Assembly: GCF_000003815.2 (NCBI RefSeq)
Contig: NC_049996.1
Coordinates: 10,407,545 to 10,471,544, forward strand
Direction of reading: 5' to 3'
Source of the DNA: Branchiostoma floridae
Taxonomy: Eukaryota; Chordata; Leptocardii; Amphioxiformes; Branchiostomatidae
Length of the DNA stretch: 64,000 nt
The notes beneath the pieces were generated by a model. The model did not search any database. It was not told where the DNA came from and saw nothing but the letters and a program-made list of their open reading frames with translations. Positions 21,091 to 35,900 of this stretch are shown here, one piece after another. The stretch's first letter is position 1, and every line of letters begins with the position of its first letter. A program made the position numbers and the translations under genes.

Positions 21091-23623
21091 AAGTTGTTGC
21101 TCTGGTCAGACTATCCCTGTCCTTGGTTCTCAACTTAACTCTAATGTCACACAAACTAAGGAATCCTTAAAGGACCTTTATAGAAGATATGCCCTCTTCC
21201 TGTCCTTGGTACTCAAATTGTTGTTCTGGTCAGTCCTTGGTGCTGAACCAAACTCAAATGTCATGCAAATCTAGGAACCTGTAAGAAACTTAACAGAGGA
21301 CATACCATTGCTGTCCTTGTTACTGAATATGCTGTCCTGGACAGAGTGATCCTGTCCTTGGTGCTGACATTTTGTCTAGAGGATAGATGGCATTTGACTT
21401 GCCTGGCTGTCAGTAGTCAACACAGTCAAGACCTCAGTAAACCTGCTATCATCTCTCTGAACACGCTTAAGCAGCTACTTTTCCATTAACCCAATTTTAT
21501 TAATAGCTGGTAAAAGATGGTCTTTCCGTGCCAGGCACTTCTCTTTGATATTCGTGAGTTATCATATCCTCTTATCTCTAATGTAATTTTCAAGATCTGG
21601 GTGGACTATGTATAGATCTGGACTTTTGATGCTTGTAGCTGTGCAAATGTATCCTCCTTTGGCACAATTTGTATAGCATACATGTACATCATACATGTAT
21701 TTTGCATTTCACATTTTTTATCACCCAACTCTGCTCATGTTTCCATGTATTGAGTTTATCGAAGATGCTGTCAAGGTCTCCTTTATCTTTCTCCATGATT
21801 GAAGCCTGAGGTAGGTAATTGCAAATATATAACAGCAGCTGATTTTTAACCTGTTGCAGCCAGGAGCAATTGACTTCTTTAGGATTTGTCAACATGATAC
21901 AGGTAGAAAATTGCTTCCTGAGGCATTACTGTCTAATGCCAGGGGGCATGCCGGATGGGTTGAGATTACTGGTTAAAATTAGAAATTTGAAACAGGCTTC
22001 CTTCCAAGAACTGCCCCACAGCTATGTTTATTCATGAGTAATGATACATATCACTCTGGATTGTCTTGGGACATTTTAAGATGTCAATCCAGAACCAGAC
22101 TGAAGGTTTGATGCACTCACTCTTGGATGGACCCCATCTCTTTAGATAAGTGTGGTCCAAGGTTCCTTATTTGTCCTTGTGGTGTAGCTGTCCTTGAACA
22201 CAAGCTTTTGACTTTACCTCACATACAAGAGAGACATCCCAACCAAAGCTACAGTGTAGACATAGCAAGAATAACTCCATCTTTAAACCCAACAAATGAA
22301 CTGGCTGTAGAAGCATATTAAAGAAAACTGCTTCTTATAAACAATGATTGTCACTGCCACTGTACAATTTCCATTGAAATGCCTTTAAGAATGAGACTGT
22401 CAAAAAACTTACTTACACTAGCTTACTCCCAATAGTGATACTGTTGACTATTAGTTTCACAGGTCAAAATATCTTTTCTCCAAAACACCCTGTATTGTTA
22501 CAACAAAGTTCTTTAGATTTAGTCCTTGGAAATGATTAACTGAAAGTGATTTCCAATCATTTTAGCTTAAATAGACTTAATGAACAGTTGAGCCTCATCT
22601 TCCACTGGTTGCAACAGAGAGTCACGTTATATACAGTATATACAGGTTAGTTGTATCAGGAAATTCCTTGTTCTTTTTGGAAAATACAGTGGACATAGTT
22701 AGTGTCCCATCCTAAGGACTGCAACCATTCCTAGTGGTTCAACTTCAGTTTAATTTGCCTAATTTCTGGTATGAAAGGCCTAGGACTTTAAAAATGTCAA
22801 AAAATCTATGGATTTTTAAGGCCTCGCCTTATTTCCTATTCGTGTCTCTGTAAATGGGTCAAGTTTGGGACAGCCTTGATTGTGTCATGTACAAAATTCA
22901 GCAGTCTTGGAACTGAAAGAGTTCCCATATATCCTGTAGGCCTCACGTAACATCTTATAAGAATTTCCTATTTGAATCTCTGTGCGCAGGTCAAGTTTGG
23001 ACCAATCTTGAATGTATAATATACAGTCGTCTTGTGACTCAAAAAGTTCCCGTACATCTAATAGGAGTTACACCCCTATGTTTTGACACCCCCTGTAAAC
23101 ACAGGGCAGTCCCCAGGTCCTTGCCATGGCAGTGCTCGAAATACTTTTTTGCCTTCTTCAAGTTCTTCAAATCAGCTACTTATCCATTATCTTTTCTTCA
23201 AATAAACTGTAACTGCTTGGTATGTTTTAACTTATCAAGAAATAAATACAAAAGCTTATGCATGTAGGTGGGTGTTCCAACAGCAAAATTTCAGGTTTGG
23301 GGTTCTACCTGGGTTTAGAATTAAGTTGCACCAAGCAAAAAGTGGTTGCGTTTGCAAGTGTGTATTTCGAGCACTGCACGGCCACACCTAAAATCCTTTG
23401 ACAACAAGAACGTGCCAGTTTACAGCCATTATAGGGGTTAACATTATACCCTATGTTCTGACACTCCTATGTTTCAACACCCCCTATATATTAAACCCTA
23501 ACCCTAAACCTATGCAAAAAAAACATAAGGGTGTCAAAATGCAAGGCTTTGTGGTTCCCAGGTTTGTGCCATCCTCACAACTGAAATCCTTGAATGTAAG
23601 TTCATCTGTGATGGTAGTCAACA

Positions 23624-23906
23624 TTATGTTACAGTTTTAACACCATATATCCGTGCACAAAATAAAGCGCTTACCAACAAGCTTTCGATCAGTCCTCTGA
23701 TCCTTCTCANNNNNNNNNNNNNNNNNNNNNNNNNNNNNNNNNNNNNNNNNNNNNNNNNNNNNNNNNNNNNNNNNNNNNNNNNNNNNNNNNNNNNNNNNNN
23801 NNNNNNNNNCAGAGCCTAACTTGAGAAGGATCAGAGGACTGATCGAAAGCTTGTTGGTAAGCGCTTTATTTTGTGCACGGATATATGGTCTTAAAATTGT
23901 AACATA
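23624..23906. repeat. Long inverted repeat flanking a 100-N gap
   Basis: Arms of about 85 bp (23624-23709 and 23822-23906) are near-perfect reverse complements, with the gap at 23710-23809 in the loop. The right arm ends 27 bp before the GPCR stop codon, so a GPCR transcript would carry it as a long hairpin at the start of its 3' UTR. The string CTGAAATCCTT occurs on both outer sides (23581 and 23908). A transposon with long terminal repeats is the simplest explanation. Confidence 0.8.
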
Positions 23907-23932
23907 ACTGAAATCCTTTAGAATGTGCCAGT

Positions 23933-26900
23933 CTACAGCCTGCTGGAGGTGTTGGTGGATTGTTGGAGGCAGAAGGAGGGGGGTCCTGGGACCTCCTGTA
24001 TGGGGGGTAGAGGCAGGGTGTCCTTCTTTTTTGATTCAGCATTGTTGGGCTGTGTCTTCATCCCCAACAGTTTGCGGAAGGCACTGAAACAAATAGGACA
24101 TTATAGAAGTTGCTAGACTTTCTTTCCAACACTGAATTAATACAGGGACTTACCCTAAATTTTCGGTCAAACTCTGTCGACCTTGTTCACAGAATGATCC
24201 AAATAGGACATGATGTTTTCATTTTTTCTATGTTGTTCCTCAATATTTTCTGCCCACTACACAAGATGAAAATATGCACCTGATGAATGAAATTCAGTGT
24301 AAAAATTAAATAACCATTATGGTTGGTATGAGAATTGACTGATCCTGACTGTCCATCATAATTACATTCAACCAATAATAGCATAGCAGTTAGTAGTTTG
24401 GCCAATGAGAAGTGGCTGCATGTGCATTAAATTTTTTTTCTTCTATCTTTTTATGTAGGATGCTTTAGGCAGGGCTATGAAATTGATCTTGTCATCAGAC
24501 AAAATGTAAAAAAAATAAATAAATAAAAATAATTTAATGCAAATACAAAATGTCTAAGCCTAAACAAGGTTATTCTAAACTTTATAACACCAAACACAAG
24601 GTTTTAGACTGTCACATGCATTAGCAATCCTAACAATTCTTCTTGTATGAAGAATTTACTCACGTTTTGAACTTCTTGTTCATGAAGCCGTAGACAAGGC
24701 AGTTGACGCTGGAGGAGCCGTGTGCCATTATTGTGGCCATGAAGTGAACAGCCTGGAAAATAGTTGGCAAAATGAGTCATGGCAAAATGTAGAAGAACTT
24801 TATTGCACAACAATTGTAAAGGATATGTTGCAATTTGTACATACAAAACAGTTGAATTACATGAATATCTAACAATTAGACATCATTTTATTGTAAGCTG
24901 GTACCATATACTCTGACATAGGTACAGTATAGGGATGGTTTATTGGCCCAGTCCCATTAGATTATGAGCACTTTGACAGAGAATCAGGTCATGTTTGCAT
25001 ACTATGTAAGGATGATATCCCATCTTTAGTTTCCAAATGTTGTGCAGGTAAGGATAAAAGAATGTCAACGAAAAATTTCTGATGCAACGTTGACCAACCA
25101 TCAAACAGAAACTAATGAATTCTTAATTGAAACCACAAGACATTACAACTCCTGTATTTAATGCCAGGTGTTGCATTGCACCTGACGTACCATGCATATG
25201 TGATCAAGTGTAACAGGTGTCAAGTTATTGTTCACAGCTGCCATTGCCACTGACCACAATTTCACCAACCAGGCTGATTGCCCAAGTCCTGTATGCACAT
25301 TATGTTCTGGGAATTTGACAGTGGTTTCTGTCTAGGGAGGTTGAGCTAGTAGAAAGTAGTGCTTAGCTAAATTGCAATTGGATACGCATCAGCTTCTGTC
25401 CTCTTGGGGCTTGGTTCTGATGCTTATGAACACCTAAAGCAACTGGACGGCGCTGCCTATGTCTAAAGTGGTTATATCACTGGACGGCGCCAAATTACGT
25501 ATGGTGCAGCATTTGTTGTCTGAAATTTTTGAGTATTTTGAAATTTGTGCCGAATTTTTCAATGCAGTTTGGAATGGCTCATTGAGATACCCGCTTAAAC
25601 AAGACAACCTTTTACCTAATACTGTATCTCCATAGGTCGGAAAGCCATTAGACTTCTATTTATGTAGCTCCCCTAGCTCAGTACGGGGGCACTCAGACAA
25701 TGGTATGTGTGATCTGGAATGGCGCGACAGAACTCCATTTCCGGGCAATTTCTATAGATTGCAAAACCTTCTGTCAATGTTCATTTAATTGCAAATCATT
25801 TCAAGCCATTTCCTTTATAGAATTAGTAGCTATAACAGGTTTCCCATGTGAAAATCATGGACAATTGAGCTGCAAGCAGAGTAGGTCAACTCCAGTTTTC
25901 TGTCTGGCTTATTCTTTATCTTTTATCATCATCACGGGCGAGTTGCCCGATCCAGTTCTACTCTTTCCTTCCAGTTCTACTCTGTCCCCTTAGGGTTCTT
26001 TAAATCCTCGACCCACAGCCCCACATCACGAGCAAGTTGGTCTATGTAGGTTAGTCGGTGTCGCCTTCATCTTATATAAATCTCGCTTTTATATTTCTAG
26101 GAAATGAGCATAAGGAATTAAGCTTGTGAAATGCTTGCTGATGATCTCTGACATTTTCAAAGATTTGCACGCCTGTGAAGTGGATAAATTCACCATAAGC
26201 CATTAAGCTGATCCACCCCCTACATTATAATCTAACATTAACCTTTTAATGTTAAATTATTTGTGACGCATGGTTGATCACTCTGTCCTATGTAGCAGAT
26301 TACTTGTTCTTCTGAATTCTTCATTTCTATTGATAAATTTCCATTGCCCAAAATGCACGCGGTTTGTGCTGATATTTCCACCCCATGTCAATTGAATACA
26401 ATGGAACGATCCTATGAAATTTTTCCTAAAACCCCTTGCTATAATAGCCTCCATAGCCGACTTCGAGTAGGGTTGGCTTTTATTTTATTTATAAGGGGGT
26501 GCACCTTTGAGGTGGGACGAAACTCCCTTTCATGACATTAGAAACCCCTATTAGTCAAGTCCTACACCCCGCTCAAAGTCTGCAATAACAAGTCGGTTAA
26601 CTGTTAAATATTTGTGTGGGCTTCCTGAATTTACAGTAAAGCAGCCCTATCAAATTGCCAGGACCCCCCATTTAGAAACTCAAAGTAGCACCTGTTGCTG
26701 TACTCTTAGGATTATGTTCCCACTCTTGAAAGCAACCTGAACGAGGTGACTAGAATCTTATTTTGTCTGTCTCTGGAGGTCTGAAAGCTGAGCCCCCTAT
26801 GTGTTTCTATGAAGGAATCGTTGCAGTAATGATTTTAAGGGATTCTAACAAAGTGTAGATTTTACTATGTATGTGGTTTTGTATTTCTGCTCACCATGAA

Positions 26901-29900
26901 AAAAACATCTGACACATTTGTTGCTGCACTTCTTTTGCCTGACTTTGTTCTCATTTCTACTTGGACACCCCATGTACGTGTTATATCTAACTGATGGGAA
27001 GAACGAGAACTGTGTATAACACCAGTCTGGCCCATCAATAGGTTTTTAGTCAGGATTGTGGAAATCCCCAAGGTGGCGGGACTGGTGTTAAACACTGAAT
27101 TTGAGGCCAAGCCCATCAGTTAACTAATTTAGCCCATGTCATACTTCCCCTAAGCTTCTCTAGTTCATCAGCTCTACTTTATTTTGTCCTGAAAGTCTAC
27201 AATCTTTCTCATTGCTTGACATACTGTGGCAGACAGTTTCAGGTCGCCACAAAGCCCATAATCTTGTCAAGACATCCCCAATATGTCTGCCTGGGCAGAA
27301 TAGAAGTCTGGCCGTTTTCATTCAGGCAATTAGAACTCAAGAGAGCACATGACATACTTCTATTTGCCATAGGGAGGCTCCAAGATAGGAGAGGTCACAT
27401 GTGTATAGAATAGTACCCACGATTTTTTCCTCATTTCCATGAAATAGTCCCACACTTTTTCTATAGTCTCAGACTACTGTAAATGCAGAAATGTTCGCGG
27501 TGGATTAATGTCCGCGGTTTTCAGGGTGACCACTTCACCGCGAACTTAAATCCACCGCGAACATTTTTCTATTATGGTATTAGACTGCAGTCTAACGTGT
27601 TACCGCAAAATTAAAACCACCGCGAAAAGTCCTTTTTCCCGCAACCGCAAAATTAAATCCCCGCGAACTTAAATGCATTTACAGTATGTGGATATATAGA
27701 CAGAAAATGGGTGCATCTCATTGGCTGAGGGGAGGTAGCCATGGGCTAATCTCAGTTGACTCTCGCTTACTTACCCGTGGCCAGTGGTCATCGAAGTCGG
27801 CCAGGACCACTACAGCGTAGGGGAGCCAGCATATGTAGAACATCACACACACAGCCACCAGGGTCTTAATCAGGCGGATCTCTTCATAGTTCACATTGTT
27901 GTTCATGTTCCTGGTTTATTTGGAAAACAGTTTTATATCATGAGGAAAATAGTGGACAACCTTTAGGCAACTGTACTTCATGTTGACAAATTCTAGACGA
28001 ATTTCAAAAGACATCCAGTGTGAAAAGTACCACCGGAATTCCAGCAATTAAGCCATATTATAGTGGCAAATAGCTAGATTTACCGATAACGTCAACTAAA
28101 GTCTCTGGTATGTTTGTGTTGCAATGTTTTTGATTTGAAATGTAATCACTGTTCAAAAGCCTTTACCCTATGAATACAAGCAAAGAAGCTTAAAGATAAG
28201 TGTTCTTTGTAGGAAAATCTTAAGGCCACATGGTCCGTACACCTGAGGCAGCATTAGTGACAAAGCTTTAAAAACTTCCTACAAATCTTTTAAAAGGTTG
28301 AGCAACTATGTGATGTCAGAGAGTGATTTTACATATGAGAGAAGTGTTTTTTTACAAGACTGAGGGCATATCCTGTTTGCTAAGGTCAAGGGAACTGACA
28401 TTTTCTCATGGCATACTGACCTTTAAAATGAAACAGAAACAAGTTGTGCCTCAAAACTTGCAGACCTCAAAAGGCACAGAACTTTACAAAGGAAAGATTG
28501 TTATGATTAAAGCCCTCTCTGTAGAAAAGGATTTGGCAATACGAAATCAAACAGCAAAACATCAGGCTGACAAGTCGTAAAAAGTTTGTGTTTTTTGTGT
28601 GTGACTATTTTGATGCATACAAGAGTTTAGAGACTCAACCCCGTGTGGGATATTTGGAGCTTTGGTAAATAGCATGTTTTATCCTGTCTCATTGATATGG
28701 TAATAATGTTGGAAGTTCATTGGAGCCTTGTACAGCCTTAAGAGGCTTAAAGGGCACAAGTTTCCCTGCTGTTTCAGTAGTAGAGTATATTTCAGGTATT
28801 ATTTCAATAGTTGGTTAGTTACTTACTCCTTGGATTTTTCTTATTTTCTGATAATGCACGCCAAATAGCAATTACTCGAGCAACTGGATATGATTTTCCA
28901 AAATCATATCCAGTTGCTTGAGTATTGCTATTTGGCATGTCTAACTTTCTTCGATGTGTCTATAGTAACTTGCTTTTTTTCTCCTGTTTGATCTTATTTT
29001 CTCATATAATGTATTGCATGATAAGTATCATTTTTTGTCATAACTAATACGTAATTAGTGGCAGATAAGGGAAAACGTCTAATAAACCTTTTGGCGTCTG
29101 GTTTCTCTAGCATGTTGTACTAACTGTATGTAACATTATGTGCAAATAAACAATAATAAACCATATAGAAGAAACAAAAATAGTGCTATTTTTCATGGAG
29201 GTACCAAACTCACCCTTTGGGGTTGGCCAGGTGCACGGCCACGCGGACCTTGCTCTGGTGCACGTGGTAGAAGATCTTACTGTAGGAGCACACCACCACC
29301 GCCAGGGGGAGGGAGATGCCGGCGATCACCAGGAACAAGGTATAGCTGGGGAAAGGTGGGAGAGGTTTTCTTTGTCATGAGATGTTCCTTTTGTTTTTCA
29401 CCATTACAGTTGCTGAAATAGCTGTATGAGATGCTCATAAGGTATGTTAAGTGTGCAAAGTATTGGGATAGTGGTATTGGTTAATTTCTTTCTCCCTTTG
29501 CAGCACTTGCATATGACCTAGGGGAGCTTAGACATTTAATTAGACTGCGAATATCAAAACGAGTTGGACTTAAACTTTAAGAGTTAGTCTTGGGTTCAGG
29601 CTAGAATTAGTATTCAAATGTTTGAGGCAGAATAGATGATGACTGTATCGTTATAATAGCAACTGAACTCTTCATTGCACTACAAGTGTGTTGTACAGAA
29701 CACCTCATGGCTCTGACTCATGTCAAACCTTACCTGAAGGTATGATTCTGGTCGTAGGTACAGCCCTTGGTCCTGAGTACCAGTTTCAAAGCTTACCTGG
29801 AGGTATGAGTCTGTCGTAGGTACAGCCCATAGTCCTAAGTACGTACCTGTATCATGTCAAACCTTACCTGAAGGTGTGGGTCCGGTCGCACGTACAGGTT

Positions 29901-32900
29901 ATGCTCTTGATGAAGTACCAGTGCCATGTAGATACAGCCCATGTCAAACCTCACCAGAAGGTGTGGGTGCGGTCGTGGGTAAAGCCCATGGTCCTTAGTA
30001 CCAATTTCAAAGCTTACCTGGAGGTATGGGTCTGTCGTAGGTACATCACATGGTCCTGTATCATGTCAAACCTTACATGATGGTGTTGGTCCGGTCATAA
30101 GTACAGCCCATGGTCTTGATGAAGTATCTGTGATCATGTCAAACCTGAAGGTGTGGGTCCGGTCGTAGGTACACATGGTACTGAGTACCATTTTCAGAGC
30201 TTACCTGTAAGTATGGGTCTGTCGTAGGTAAAGCCCATGGCCCTGAGTACGTAGTAATGTCAAACCTTACCTGAAGGTGTGGGCCCGGTCGTAGGTACAG
30301 CCATGGTCTGGATGAAGTACCTGTATCATGTAAAACCGTACCTGAAGGTGTGGGTCCGGTCGTAGGTACAACCCATGGTCCTGACTACGTACCTGTATCA
30401 TGTCAAACCTTACCTGAAGGTGTGGGTCCGGTCGTAGGTACAGCCCATGGTCTTGATGTCGTACGAGTGCCGTCCCCAGCCCAGGAGCAGCGGCAGGTCG
30501 AACAGGAAACTGTAAAACCACGACACAGCCACGATCATCAGGGTCTTCGGCTTGGTGTAGACGCTGGAGTGCCAGTGGGGCTTCACCACGAACAATAGCC
30601 TACAGATGAAGACAAAATTGTACGAGTCACCGTCACAAAAGTTGGAGAATTTATTGTTGAGAGGAGAAGTTCCTTTACAAGGCTATGGCAAAACCATCTA
30701 CCTAGTATTCTATTTATAATTTCATCATTTTCATCGTTTTTAATGGGGCCTGCAAGTTTTATATAGACTCTAACAATGCCATTCTAGTCTCTACCAGACT
30801 CCCGCCTGGCCATGGCCGAGTAGGGGACTTTGGTCAAGTTAGGAATAAAAGCATAGTAGGAGTTAATTGGCCTTGGAGTGTTGGCCAGCCTGGCTTAGGT
30901 CGCAAAGTGTACTCCTTGGCCGTGTTGTCTGTCTTATTTGGCCACTTTCTACTATTTTTCCAGCGACCCGTGGAGCCTGGTAGAGCCCAATAAAAGTCAT
31001 TTGAGACCGAACTGCTTATCACACTATACTTTCGCTATCAAGGAAACCGACAAAAACTTTATTTGGTAGCTGCTGCCGAAACACTGGCAGATCTTCCGTT
31101 GACAAAATCATAACTAACGGCCAAGGCTTTTACGATAGACGATATTCCTTGAGATTATTAATGACTTCCTTTGGCAGGCTACACACGTAAGATTTACTTC
31201 CATATGCTCTCCCGGGAAGCATTGCACTGTCTACTGATTTCTATCTTCAGTTCAACCGTTTGAAGCTAATCAGAGACACTTGAGCAGGATTTCCATCTCG
31301 ATGATTGATAACTCACGCAAAGAAACCCGACCTCGTAGGGTAACCGTCCGCCTGCTTTTCAGCTTGAAAGCTTTCATGCCGCGCGGACGACTTTTCCGAA
31401 CATCGGGGGATGTTACCTCGGCGTTTCACGATTATGTTATGGCGTCTTTTTGTCGACGGGTATAGGGTTGATGTCCACTACGAGTTTTAAAAAATCCGGA
31501 GCCCGGACATGCCCCCAAAATAGCCCAGTAGCCACAGTCACTCATTGGCGAAAGTGCCAAAAATAGTCCGCAAATTGCCCGGCGGAGCCTTTATTTTCGC
31601 GATCGTGACTGTAGCATTACCCTCATATTCAGTCTACTCCTGAACGCGGTGGAAGAGAGCTATTACAACATTTTGGCAATCCAATAGGCAGAAGTGAAAT
31701 GTTAAGAGGATGAAAACCTCCCCCATCAAAGAATTTCCATCGCCCTCCGGCTCCCTTGATAACATGAGGACAGATTGCTACCAGCAACACCAGTCCCGTG
31801 TGCCTGTCTACGCGCTCTAGGCACTGTGCCATAGGTATACGTACTTGGAAAATTGCAATTTTGAGAGCTTTTAGTCCGTGGATTCGGTGACACTTAGCAC
31901 TCTTGGCGTCCTCTACTCTCTGAGTGGAATCTTGCCGCGATTGTAGTAGTTGATCCTGTCAAAATGATGTCAATTCATCTTGCTTATCAGGGCTACAATC
32001 AGCCCTTTCTATGTACAACTGCGAAATGTCTGTGTGTTTTACGCCCCGATTTTTCTTGGTTCTTTGGCATATCGCCGCTGAATGTTGATGCAGAGAGATG
32101 TTGAAGATTAAAGCTTTACGTGAATCTTTCATGTCGAGGTACCACAGGATATAAAACACCTGCTGGGACTAGCAATTTAGACTCCCCTTTACACGTCGCC
32201 AGACCGACCATTCATTTGAACCTGCCTTTCTTTCTAATGCAAGGAAAACACCGTGCAATCGAAAATGAAAGGAAAAATCTCATTGACCATGACTGCTTGG
32301 TTTGCGTCAATAGCTGTTTCCTTCGAGACATGTTGATATCAAGCAATATTTACCCATGCCTTGTCAATAATTGGGTTGAGCCTAGTTAATTTTATTGCGA
32401 TACCCTTTAGCCGCTATGTCCTTTTAGGGGCTAATCTTCCAAGGCTTCTTTGTTTTTGTTTGAACCTTTGTTTATTCATGAAAACTGAAGGGTCGGCTCA
32501 CATACTATAGTATGCATATGCACTCACAGAGAAGCAGACGCAGAATATAGAAACACAGTTCAGTATGCGGAATAAGATACAAAATATGGCATCAAAACCT
32601 AAAAGCATCTAACTCATACGATATCAATCATGGCATTGGATACGGTATTTACATCCATTGATAGAGCATTCTATAGCTTTACAGGTCTGTACACAAATAT
32701 CTTTATCCTACTTTGCTTTGGGGTTTGGTAATGGGGGTTTGCACATTGACTGTCTTAAAGGGGCATTCCACTCCAGAAAGGAGTGTTATTTTCCAATAGA
32801 TAATGTATCAATTGATACATGATCAGCCGACATTTGGTGGAATTCCACTTGTGGCGAAATAAGCAACGTGTGTTTGTAAAACAATATGACACTCACTACA

Positions 32901-35900
32901 CCCATACAGACCCTACCCATGTATTCCCTATACGTGTAGACACTTCCTTTATCGTGAATATTTTCGGCATAAATGAGGGGCGCTTAGCAAACCAAGAAGA
33001 TCAATTGTTCACAAGATATCAAAGAACACATAACAGGTCGTGTTTTTCTTAGCGCCCTTGAAATAAGCTTTGTAACCTAACTTAAGTCAGGCGTTGTCAG
33101 GCACATTGTTTTCAGCCATAGGTATCTGTTAATGTGCTGTAGCACCAATTCTGAAGTTCCAATGTACTTACTCTTGATTTGTCTCTTACCAATAAACTGC
33201 CTTAATCTAGGTGCATTCGAGTGATCGGTACATTTCAGTGCTCGCCTACAGGCTTTGTTTTGCATTTGATGACTCTAAAGTTTTGACGACAAATATTACT
33301 GAGGAATATCCTACAATTAGTCACGCATGGTCACCAGACTTGCGAAGGCCACAACACTTGCATGTCTGTAGAGTTCGGTACCGGATTGGTCCATGGTCCA
33401 CTGAATTTACGTACATCTCTAACGAAGTCTGAGTGGAATGGAGACCTCTTAACCACTTTGAGTAACGCCTGAGACAGTAGAAAATTAGATATATAGGCAG
33501 ACCTGTACAGAACTTAATCCTTCCTTTCTTATCGTTCGGAGCAGACAGGGGGAAGCAAAATTGGACATGACATCCTAGCCCGAAGCCTGAGACAATCCCA
33601 TGGTGAATTCTCGCAGTTTCCTATTTACCGAATGCACGGCGTCTGTCATAGATGACCTTAATTTTTTAAGTCTTCTCCGGCGGGGAAAGACAGACCGTTA
33701 TACCCGTCTGTCAACTCATATTACACACTCAGAGGATACCGGTGTACTGTTACAAAACCTTGTCTTGTTGGACCCGTCCGGAAAAACCTGGCCTGAAAAA
33801 ATCAGTAGACCAGATGTTGGCCGATTAGAAAATGAACAGATTATACCGGCAATATGGCTGCAGGTCTTTGCGTGTTTTGGGGCTTCTAGAGAATAACAAG
33901 AGCGAAGAAGAGGAGAGTTATTAGTCATTTTACCAAGTTTCTGCAGTCAAACTTTCAATTTAACTTCTAAATTAACAGAGGTAGTTAGCGTTGTTTACAT
34001 GAAGATAGGATACTCAACCAAACAGAGTAATTCAACAAAATATGGACCGTTGTTTTGATAATGAGTATAGCCCATTTACAAGTTTCCACAAACAATTAGG
34101 TTCAGGTCCGGACCTGGACGGTACCTATACCCCGTAGTGTGTACTACGCGTGAATGAATAGAAAATGTGACCAGAGATAGGGCTAATACGCTGTTGCTTC
34201 AAGTTGTTTTGTTTCTGTTGAAAGCAGTTAGAATTCCTCAGTAAAATGTAAATTATATATATTCAATATTCACTTTTCTTCACAAGTAAAGTAACGCGTG
34301 TTCTGATGAAGCTCAGTGAAATGCCGTTTCAATAGCAGATGTGAAATGCTACTCTTTAAGCAGGTTGGTTTTTGTCGTCTTTTAGGTATTTTCATCAGGT
34401 TGTTTTCCTGGCGGACCCCAAAAAACTCACAAGACAGTCAGAAAGCCTGACAAAAGCTCATAAAACGACGTAAAAAAACCCAGACAGAGCCTAACCTCTA
34501 CAAGGAGTAATGAAATGCTACTAATCTCCAAGCAGATCTTGCGGTGGCGAAGCGGTGGCCAATTAACTCCTTTTGCCGGTTAAACTCCTTCCCCAGCTTA
34601 TGATACTATATATCTTATGCCACCGCAAGATCTGCTTGGACATTAGTGAAATGCGGCCTCGCCGCGGCCGGCGTGTTAGCCAACACATGCACACAAGGGC
34701 GGGCCCGAACTCTAAAGTGTTATTTTGGTTACACGTACAGATATCTAACGCTTGAATCCATTCCGGCGACTGTAGTCCACACGTGAATCGTCTTTGATCA
34801 CCCTTAATGCTATAGCAATGTCGCTGCTAAGGTCGAATGAAGACACTCTACCAAGGGAAACTACGTCAAGACTTATTCATCTTGGCTACTCCATTCTGAA
34901 GGCCACTTGCATATCTCTCGACATTGGCGTAATGGGATTTGTAGTGCGGTCATTGCTGGGGTTTCAAAAACGATGTTTATATCTACAGCCTGCGGTGTCA
35001 CACAAGGTGATCATTAAATGGGGTTTAAGGGGGGATTTGTAGGTAGTCGTACGTAATACCGACGTCGTATGTGCGTGAAAAAATCATAAGGGATCACAAC
35101 AACAAATTTTCCATACAATTAGTGGGTTAAACATAAATCCCGCGCTTACAATACAGCAACACAAGCCAAGTGCTGAATTAAAACAGTGAAAAAACGTCTT
35201 GTCCCTCTTGTCTAGTCTTCTTTCTTCTTTGATTTTGTTATACCCCATTTAAAAACGGGACCATTTGATAGCTTTAAGCAACACTTAGATGCTAGACGTG
35301 CAAAGGTTTGCTGTGTCTTGTGGCAGGTAGTAATACATGTACATGTGTAGCAAGTTGCTGTCGCACCGCGTGCTTGCGAAGCTGTTGAGTGTTGTGTTCC
35401 ACACAAGCTTAGGGCGGGAATATCAGCTATTCAGATACAGATACAGAAGCTGGTGTGTTACGCCGAAGGAAGATTATACCGTCTTTACATGTACATAAGC
35501 TGGTGAGTTACGCCGAAGGGCGATTAAACAGATACAGAAGCTGATGTGTTATGCCGAAAGGACGGTTGTGCCTTCTCCCCAGGTAGATACAGAAGCTGGT
35601 GTGTTACACCGAAGGAAGATGATACCGTCTTTACATGTACATAAGCTATTGGGTTACTAGCGCGCCGAAGGGCGATTATACAGATACAGAATTAAGCTGA
35701 TGCGTTATGCCAAAGGGCGGTTATACCGCTATAAAGCAATTACTTGACAAGTTACTTTCCAGATAAGATTTTGGCAACGGTCAGACGTTTCAAACAACAT
35801 CCGTTGTTTTTTGTCAGTGACACTGGAGAAATCTTGTTGGAGCGAGATTTTATATCCTATCTGTGAATTGATACGCAAAAGAGATCTAGTTGGGTTTGGG

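Larger units (their letters stand above)
18940..23932 (-). other. Possible long 3' UTR of the GPCR gene
   Basis: No coding exon is visible. On the minus strand an AATAAA at 18966-18961 looks like a 3' end. The interval between it and the GPCR stop codon is continuous, moderately AT-rich and free of good exons, so it could be one long 3' UTR converging on TMEM41A. It includes two scaffold gaps and an inverted repeat. Inference only. Confidence 0.3.

Noticed and set aside
33600-33896. 98-codon plus-strand frame in GPCR intron 2
   Set aside because: No splice sites in register, no recognisable motif, opposite strand to the host gene.
35425-35735. CRISPR-like array of repeats and spacers
   Set aside because: Eukaryotic context, repeats are diverged and the intervening pieces are themselves repeated; it is a minisatellite.
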